Source of the DNA: a bacterium
GTDB taxonomy: Bacteria > Planctomycetota > UBA1135 > UBA2386
Assembly (NCBI GenBank): GCA_030432695.1
Contig: JAUILN010000021.1
Coordinates: forward strand, 1 to 64,000
Length of the DNA stretch: 64,000 nt
Direction of reading: 5' to 3'
A program made the position numbers and the translations under genes. Shown in pieces: positions 59,903 through 64,000 of this stretch. The number at the start of each line of letters is the position of its first letter. The stretch's first letter is position 1. The notes below the pieces were generated by a model. It was not told the origin of the DNA. It did no database searches and worked only from the letters and a program-made list of their open reading frames with translations.

Positions 59903-61804
59903 TCAGGACCCGGGCCCGCCGGCCGCGGCGCGGACCTGCAGGTCGATCGGGTCGGTCGCCGCGAAAGTGCCGTTCGCCGACAGGTTGTTCAGCGCGAAGC
60001 CCTGGATGCGGACCCGGAGCCCGGCGATGGCGGAGGGGATCACCAGCGCGACCTGCGCGCCGGCCGGGTTCAGCAGCGGGAGTCCGAACGGCGAGGGCGT
60101 GAGGCCGCCGGCGACGAAGGCCGAACCGCCCAGGTCGACCGCGAGGTCGGGGAAACTGCCGAGCGGCGGAGTGGCCGCGCCGTAGGCCTGGACCAGGATG
60201 CCGTAGGGGTTCAGGTCGAAGGTGCCGACCGGGGAGGTCATCTCGACCAGGAACGAGTCACCGGCCACGAGCTGCAGACTCGGCGGTGCCAGCACCTGAC
60301 CCTGTGACAGGGTGACGTCGAGTCGCAGGTCCTCGATCGTGCCGCTGCGGCAGTCGAGCGAGCGGTCGGTCTGGGACTGCTTGCCGAAGCGGCCGGCACG
60401 GTAGATGGCCTCGATCTCGGCGTCCGACACGGCGGCGCGGTAGAGCGTGCATTCGTCCATCCTGGCACGAAGTGCGGCGAAGCCTCCGAGGCCCACGCCG
60501 AAGCCGCCGTCCGGGCTGTTTCCCGCGCCGAGGGTCGTGCCGGTGACGGCCCGGTCGTCGCGTTCACCGTTGACGAAGAGGCGGAGATCGCCGGGGCCGG
60601 CGAAGACCGCGGCGAGGTGCGTCCATCGGTTGAGCGGGATGTCGAGGCGGCTCGAGACGCCTTCGGCCTGATTGCCCACGCCCGTGCCTCGCACCAGACG
60701 GATGGAGCCGTCGGCGAATCGCAGCACGAACTCTCCGGGAACCTGGCCGGTCTGGTTCAGCTCGGAGAAGAGCACCTCCTGGACGTTGTTGCGGAGCCGG
60801 AACACCCACATCTCCACGGTGAACGGGCCGGTGGTGCGCAGTGGCGGGCGCTGGGTGTTCAGGCCGCCGCCGCTGCCGAGGTCGAAGCCATCGCCGACGA
60901 TGCCGGCGCCGATCGTGACTTCTGCACCCACGCGCGGAGTCAGCGGCGCGGCTTCCAGGCCCACGCGGTCGAGTGCGTGATTGCGGCAGGTTTCCCCGGC
61001 GTACCAACTGACGGCGTCCGCCGGCAGCGGCGCAGCCTGCTTGCACTTCAATGCATTGCCGGCCAACGCGACCTCGGCGACTTCGTCCACGAAGAGACGG
61101 CGGTCGTAGAAGGTCAGTTCGTCCATTTCGCCTTCGAAGTGCTGCGCACCCGGCAGGACACATCCGACGAAGGTGCTGCGATCGAAACCGCCAGAAGGTA
61201 GCGCGCCGAAGCTCTGGTTCGTGTTCGAGAAGGAGACGCGCTGGCCGTCCACGAACAACTCGACCGACGAGCCACTGAACACCGAGACGCCGACGTGGCG
61301 AGGCGTGCCGACGGCGAAGATCGGTGCCGTGTCCAGGATCCGTTCGCTGGTGCCGCCGTCCGAGTTCCTTCGATAGCGGAACTGCAGTCGGCCGTCCGGG
61401 GTCACGAGCAGCGCGAAGTCGCCAGCGCGCTCGCTCGCCGGGTCGAGCTTCGAGAGGATCCCCTGGAACACCCCCAGGCGGGCGGGCCGGATCCAGCCCT
61501 CGAAGGCCCAGGCGTCGCCGTCCAGGCCGTCCATCTCCTGGATGCTTGCGAGGTGGTCGTTCTGTCCGTCGAAGACGAACGCATCGGCGCCGAATCCAGG
61601 CATGGCACCGAGCGACGCACCGCCGCGCAGGTCGGCGTCGGTCGTGCCGACGAGGTCGATGGCCCGGTTGGCGGCGTTCGGCGCCCCGTCCCACCAGGTG
61701 ATGATCTGGGCACCCGGGGAGGCGCAGGGCTGCTGGGCATGGAGGGCGGGTGTGAGAGCGAGCAAAGAGCCCGCGATCGTGTAGCGGAGCGTGGAAGTCG
61801 TCAT
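59903..61804 (-). CDS. Secreted protein with two LamG domains
   Basis: This 633-residue protein has a signal peptide (LRYTIAGSLLALTPALHAQ). It carries two concanavalin-like (LamG) domains: about 25-215 (A-F-V-F-D-G-Q-N-D-H-L-A, then F-E-G-W-I-R-P-A, E-L-F-V-D-G-Q-R-V, M-D-E-L-T-F-Y-D-R-R-L) and about 235-420 (G-P-F-T-V-E-M-W-V-F-R-L, R-L-F-V-N-G-E-R-D, M-D-E-C-T-L-Y-R). The last 120 residues are a relative of the C-terminal module shared in this window (I-P-S-A-I-A-G-L-R-V-R-I-Q-G, then A-T-D-P-I-D-L-Q-V). ATG 61804 gives the signal peptide. Binding of glycans is likely; no enzyme domain. Confidence 0.88.
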   Translation of the reverse strand: MTTSTLRYTIAGSLLALTPALHAQQPCASPGAQIITWWDGAPNAANRAIDLVGTTDADLRGGASLGAMPGFGADAFVFDGQNDHLASIQEMDGLDGDAWAFEGWIRPARLGVFQGILSKLDPASERAGDFALLVTPDGRLQFRYRRNSDGGTSERILDTAPIFAVGTPRHVGVSVFSGSSVELFVDGQRVSFSNTNQSFGALPSGGFDRSTFVGCVLPGAQHFEGEMDELTFYDRRLFVDEVAEVALAGNALKCKQAAPLPADAVSWYAGETCRNHALDRVGLEAAPLTPRVGAEVTIGAGIVGDGFDLGSGGGLNTQRPPLRTTGPFTVEMWVFRLRNNVQEVLFSELNQTGQVPGEFVLRFADGSIRLVRGTGVGNQAEGVSSRLDIPLNRWTHLAAVFAGPGDLRLFVNGERDDRAVTGTTLGAGNSPDGGFGVGLGGFAALRARMDECTLYRAAVSDAEIEAIYRAGRFGKQSQTDRSLDCRSGTIEDLRLDVTLSQGQVLAPPSLQLVAGDSFLVEMTSPVGTFDLNPYGILVQAYGAATPPLGSFPDLAVDLGGSAFVAGGLTPSPFGLPLLNPAGAQVALVIPSAIAGLRVRIQGFALNNLSANGTFAATDPIDLQVRAAAGGPGS

Positions 61805-61980
61805 GGCGTGCCTCTGGTGGACAGGGAGCGTTCGTGGGCGGGTTCGCGGCCGGGGCCGACCCGCCTCCACTCGCGCCTGCGCAGTCCGCTCGCGCGACGG
61901 CTCACGGTCGCCCGACGATTCGCGACATCCGGTGCGCTCCCGTGGGAGGGCCTGGCTGCCGTCGTTGTCCGGTTCGAGAG

Positions 61981-62718
61981 CTACCGGTTGCCGGCGCCGC
62001 TGCGCAGATCCACGGTCTCGCTCGAGCACAGCGGGCAGGCCGACTCGTCGCCTGAGGCTCGCAGGGCGTAGACGCCGCGCCACAGCAGCATCCCGGCGGC
62101 GAGCACCATCAGTGCGCGCGCGATCCAGCGCAGCCGGTCGTGGCCGAAGCGGCGCTGCAGCCAACCCAGATTGAACTGCGCGAAGGCCAGGAGCGGCAGC
62201 AGGCCGAGGGCGAAGCCGAGCATCGAGAGTGCGCCGGCGGTCGCGCCGCCCGCCACGACGCCGGCCGAGACCGCGGCCCACAGGAGACCGCAGGGCAGCA
62301 GCGGCGTGAGGGCGCCGACCGCAGTGGCGCGCCAGGTCGGGCCGAGCTTCGCGGTCGCGCCGACGCTGCGCTTCACCAGCGCGCCGGCGCCGGGGATCGC
62401 GCCGAGGTGCTTGTCGAGACCGAGCGCGAACAGCAGCAGTGCCGCGCCGAAGACCACCGAGATCCACGCGCCGCCGTGACTCCAGCTCCCGCTCCCGGCC
62501 GCCGATCCGAGTGCTCCCGCGGCGAGCCCCACTGCGGTGTAGGCAACGGTGCGCGCGGCGTGGTAGCCGAGGGCGGCGCCGCGTGCACCGAGCCACAGCG
62601 ACGCCATCGGTCCGCACATGCCCACGCAGTGCAGCGAGTTCACCGCGCCGAAGGCCAGCCCGGCGACGAACGCGTCGAGCGCGTGTGGGTCGAGCAGGCT
62701 GTCGGGTGCCAGGGTCAT
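61981..62718 (-). CDS. Sulfite exporter TauE/SafE-type (UreH-like) membrane protein of the copper oxidase context
   Basis: The 245-residue membrane protein has about six helices. The first loop has H-C-V-G-M-C-G-P-M-A, and the middle L-L-P-C-G-L-L-W, which mark the UreH-like TauE/SafE group found beside cbb3 cytochrome oxidase maturation genes (CcoI/FixI, CcoS). It probably moves copper or helps assemble the oxidase. The Cys pair near the end (S-A-C-P-L-C-S-S) could bind metal. ATG 62718 is the start. It is divergent from the copper P-type ATPase gene at 63022, as is common for this pair. Confidence 0.87.
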   Translation of the reverse strand: MTLAPDSLLDPHALDAFVAGLAFGAVNSLHCVGMCGPMASLWLGARGAALGYHAARTVAYTAVGLAAGALGSAAGSGSWSHGGAWISVVFGAALLLFALGLDKHLGAIPGAGALVKRSVGATAKLGPTWRATAVGALTPLLPCGLLWAAVSAGVVAGGATAGALSMLGFALGLLPLLAFAQFNLGWLQRRFGHDRLRWIARALMVLAAGMLLWRGVYALRASGDESACPLCSSETVDLRSGAGNR

Positions 62719-63021
62719 GCAGGCGGCGCGAACCCTGCCGCGATCGGGGTTCTTTCGGGTGTCCGGGGGGACGGCTGCCGCCGGTCGGAGGCGCCTCGTC
62801 GGGGTTGCTCCGCGTTCGCAACTTTGTGCAGGGCAGTCGAAAAAGCACGCTCGCTCGCGGCGATTGTCCGCACCATGTCCCCGCTCGGACTGCGCGCTCC
62901 GTCGAAGCGTGCGCCGGCAACTCGGCGCAGTGAACCGACTGCGGGGACGGGGGACAAACAGCACCTTAAAGACCCCGTTTCGGGTTCTCCCAGGGGGGCC
63001 GTTTCGCTCCAGGAAGACCGC
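62719..63021. other. Divergent intergenic region, no gene
   Basis: These 303 bases separate the UreH-like gene and the copper ATPase gene. I see no open reading frame with coding character, no clear FNR-type site and no strong hairpin. The two promoters must lie here. Confidence 0.5.
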
Positions 63022-64000
63022 GTGAGCGCCTGTCTGCACTGCGGTCTGCCGGTTCCCGTCAGCGAGCCCGATGCATCGTTCTGCTGCAACGGCTGCCGCG
63101 CGGTCCACGAGATCCTGAAGGCCGAGGGCCTCGACCGCTTCTACCAGTTGGGTGGCGCGGTCGGTCAGCCGGTGGGCTCGGTGCCGTCGAAGTCGGACCG
63201 CGAGTGGATCGGTGATCTCGAGGCGCGCGCGCTGGCCGATGGCGGTGCCGCAGCCAGTTGCCGCATCTCCGTCGACGTGCAGGGCATCCACTGCGCGGCC
63301 TGCGTGTGGTTGCTCCAGGAGCTTTGGCGGCGCACGCCGGGAGCGTTGCGCCTCGACCTCAATCCGGCGTCCGGCCGCGCCGAAGTCACCTACGACCCGG
63401 CGGCCGGCACACTCACGCGCTACGTCGGCGAGATCGAGCGACTCGGCTACCGGATGGGCCCCGCCGGAGCACCGCAGGCCCGCCCCGAGCGCGGCCTGCT
63501 GATCCGCACCGGCATCTGCATCGCGCTGGCGCTGAACGCGATGATGTTCGCGCTGGCCGGCTACTTCGGCATGAGCGAGGCCGACGGTCCGGCCTACGCG
63601 CTGTTCCGCTGGTTGGCCTTCGCGCTGTCCACGGCCGCGGTGGCGATCGGCGGTCCGGTGTTCTTCCGGGCCGCGTTCGTCGGTCTGCGGCGTCGGGTGC
63701 TGCACCTCGACTTGCCGATCTCGCTCGGCATCGCGTTGGCCTGGGGCTCGTCGGCCTACCTGTTCCTCGCCGGGGAGTTCGCGGGCCAGACCGTGGGCGA
63801 CTCCTACTTCGACACCGTGACGGTGTTCGTCGCGCTGATGCTGCTCGGGCGCTATCTGCAGCGCGCCGCGGTGCGACGCAACCGCGACTACCTGCTGGCC
63901 CACCACGGTGCGGAGCACGTCAAGGCGCGGCGATTGCGCGAGGCGGGCGTGGAGCGGGTGGCGGCGGTGGACCTGCGGGCTGGCGACGAGCTGCTGCTCG
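63022..64000 (+). CDS. ccoI: Copper-translocating P-type ATPase (CcoI/FixI type), 5' part
   Basis: From GTG 63022 the frame is open to the end of the window (326 residues). It begins C-L-H-C-G-L-P-V-P, then F-C-C-N-G-C-R-A-V-H-E-I-L, the zinc-ribbon-like N-terminal domain of FixI-type pumps, then an HMA domain with G-I-H-C-A-A-C-V-W-L-L (Cys pair binding copper). At about 155-300 the first TM helices follow (ICIALALNAMMFALAGYFG, WLAFALSTAAVAIGG, DLPISLGIALAWGSSAYLF, TVFVALMLLGRYLQ). The phosphorylation D-K-T-G-T and the rest lie beyond 64000. It delivers copper for cytochrome oxidase assembly. The start codon was chosen by the N-terminal Cys motif. Confidence 0.92.
   Translation, partial: MSACLHCGLPVPVSEPDASFCCNGCRAVHEILKAEGLDRFYQLGGAVGQPVGSVPSKSDREWIGDLEARALADGGAAASCRISVDVQGIHCAACVWLLQELWRRTPGALRLDLNPASGRAEVTYDPAAGTLTRYVGEIERLGYRMGPAGAPQARPERGLLIRTGICIALALNAMMFALAGYFGMSEADGPAYALFRWLAFALSTAAVAIGGPVFFRAAFVGLRRRVLHLDLPISLGIALAWGSSAYLFLAGEFAGQTVGDSYFDTVTVFVALMLLGRYLQRAAVRRNRDYLLAHHGAEHVKARRLREAGVERVAAVDLRAGDELLL

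Overview
The window is very GC-rich (about 70% by eye), densely coded on both strands, and contains no rRNA, tRNA or CRISPR array that I can see. It looks like a chromosomal segment of a planctomycete or close relative. Signs are several ECF sigma factors, two of them paired with Ser/Thr protein kinases, and many large secreted proteins (kelch/BNR propellers, FG-GAP, LamG, beta-helix) whose signal peptides end in A-Q. Several of these secreted proteins also share an unnamed C-terminal beta-rich module. No single operon defines the lineage, so the assignment is inference.

Layout. 0-3 kb: a truncated ECF sigma remnant and an intact sigma factor fused through one membrane helix to carboxypeptidase-regulatory-like domains. 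3-6.3 kb: two secreted proteins facing each other. 6.4-11.1 kb: PepSY membrane protein, lipoprotein cytochrome c, then a translationally coupled sigma factor and TPR Ser/Thr kinase. 11.2-15.2 kb: decayed DUF4143 ATPase, DUF3185 and PRC-barrel proteins, secreted hydrolase, His-rich membrane protein and another ECF sigma factor. 15.3-18.4 kb: CobW-type metallochaperone GTPase with a tiny coupled ORF, and class I fumarase. 18.4-22.6 kb: exported proteins on the minus strand, including a papain-like protein that has lost its catalytic Cys and a class-A beta-lactamase-fold protein. 22.8-27.0 kb: a sulfide/persulfide cassette (1-Cys peroxiredoxin, MBL-rhodanese, sulfide:quinone oxidoreductase, TauE). 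27.1-32.5 kb: second sigma/kinase pair, a Zn-ribbon thioredoxin-like membrane protein and an FG-GAP protein. 32.6-37.4 kb: ribulokinase, a divergent AraR-type regulator with palindromic operators, and the C-terminal remnant of a second regulator copy. 37.5-40.6 kb: two paralogous secreted beta-helix proteins around a damaged gene. 40.6-44.1 kb: intact DUF4143 ATPase behind 23-bp iterons, then a regulatory-domain gene inactivated by a perfectly centred palindromic MITE-like element and a frameshift. 44.2-52.0 kb: two divergent lipid-modification operons, the right one ending in a probable UGA-encoded selenoprotein. 52.1-64 kb: hybrid histidine kinase, MORN/CAP protein, S41 peptidase, BNR propeller, LamG protein, and a divergent TauE-like/copper P-type ATPase pair (the ATPase runs off the end).

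Functional links. The sulfide cassette would oxidise sulfide to persulfide (SQR), process the persulfide (MBL-rhodanese) and export sulfite or thiosulfate (TauE). The lipid operons combine desaturation, SAM-dependent alkylation, flavin-dependent oxidation and DUF1365, with a thiol/selenol redox enzyme alongside. The strongest novel leads are the in-frame TGA at the first position of a C-x-x-C redox motif (51593-51595), the 164-bp CTAG-targeted palindromic insertion at 42358-42523 whose removal restores the reading frame, and the sigma factor/TM/regulatory-domain fusion.
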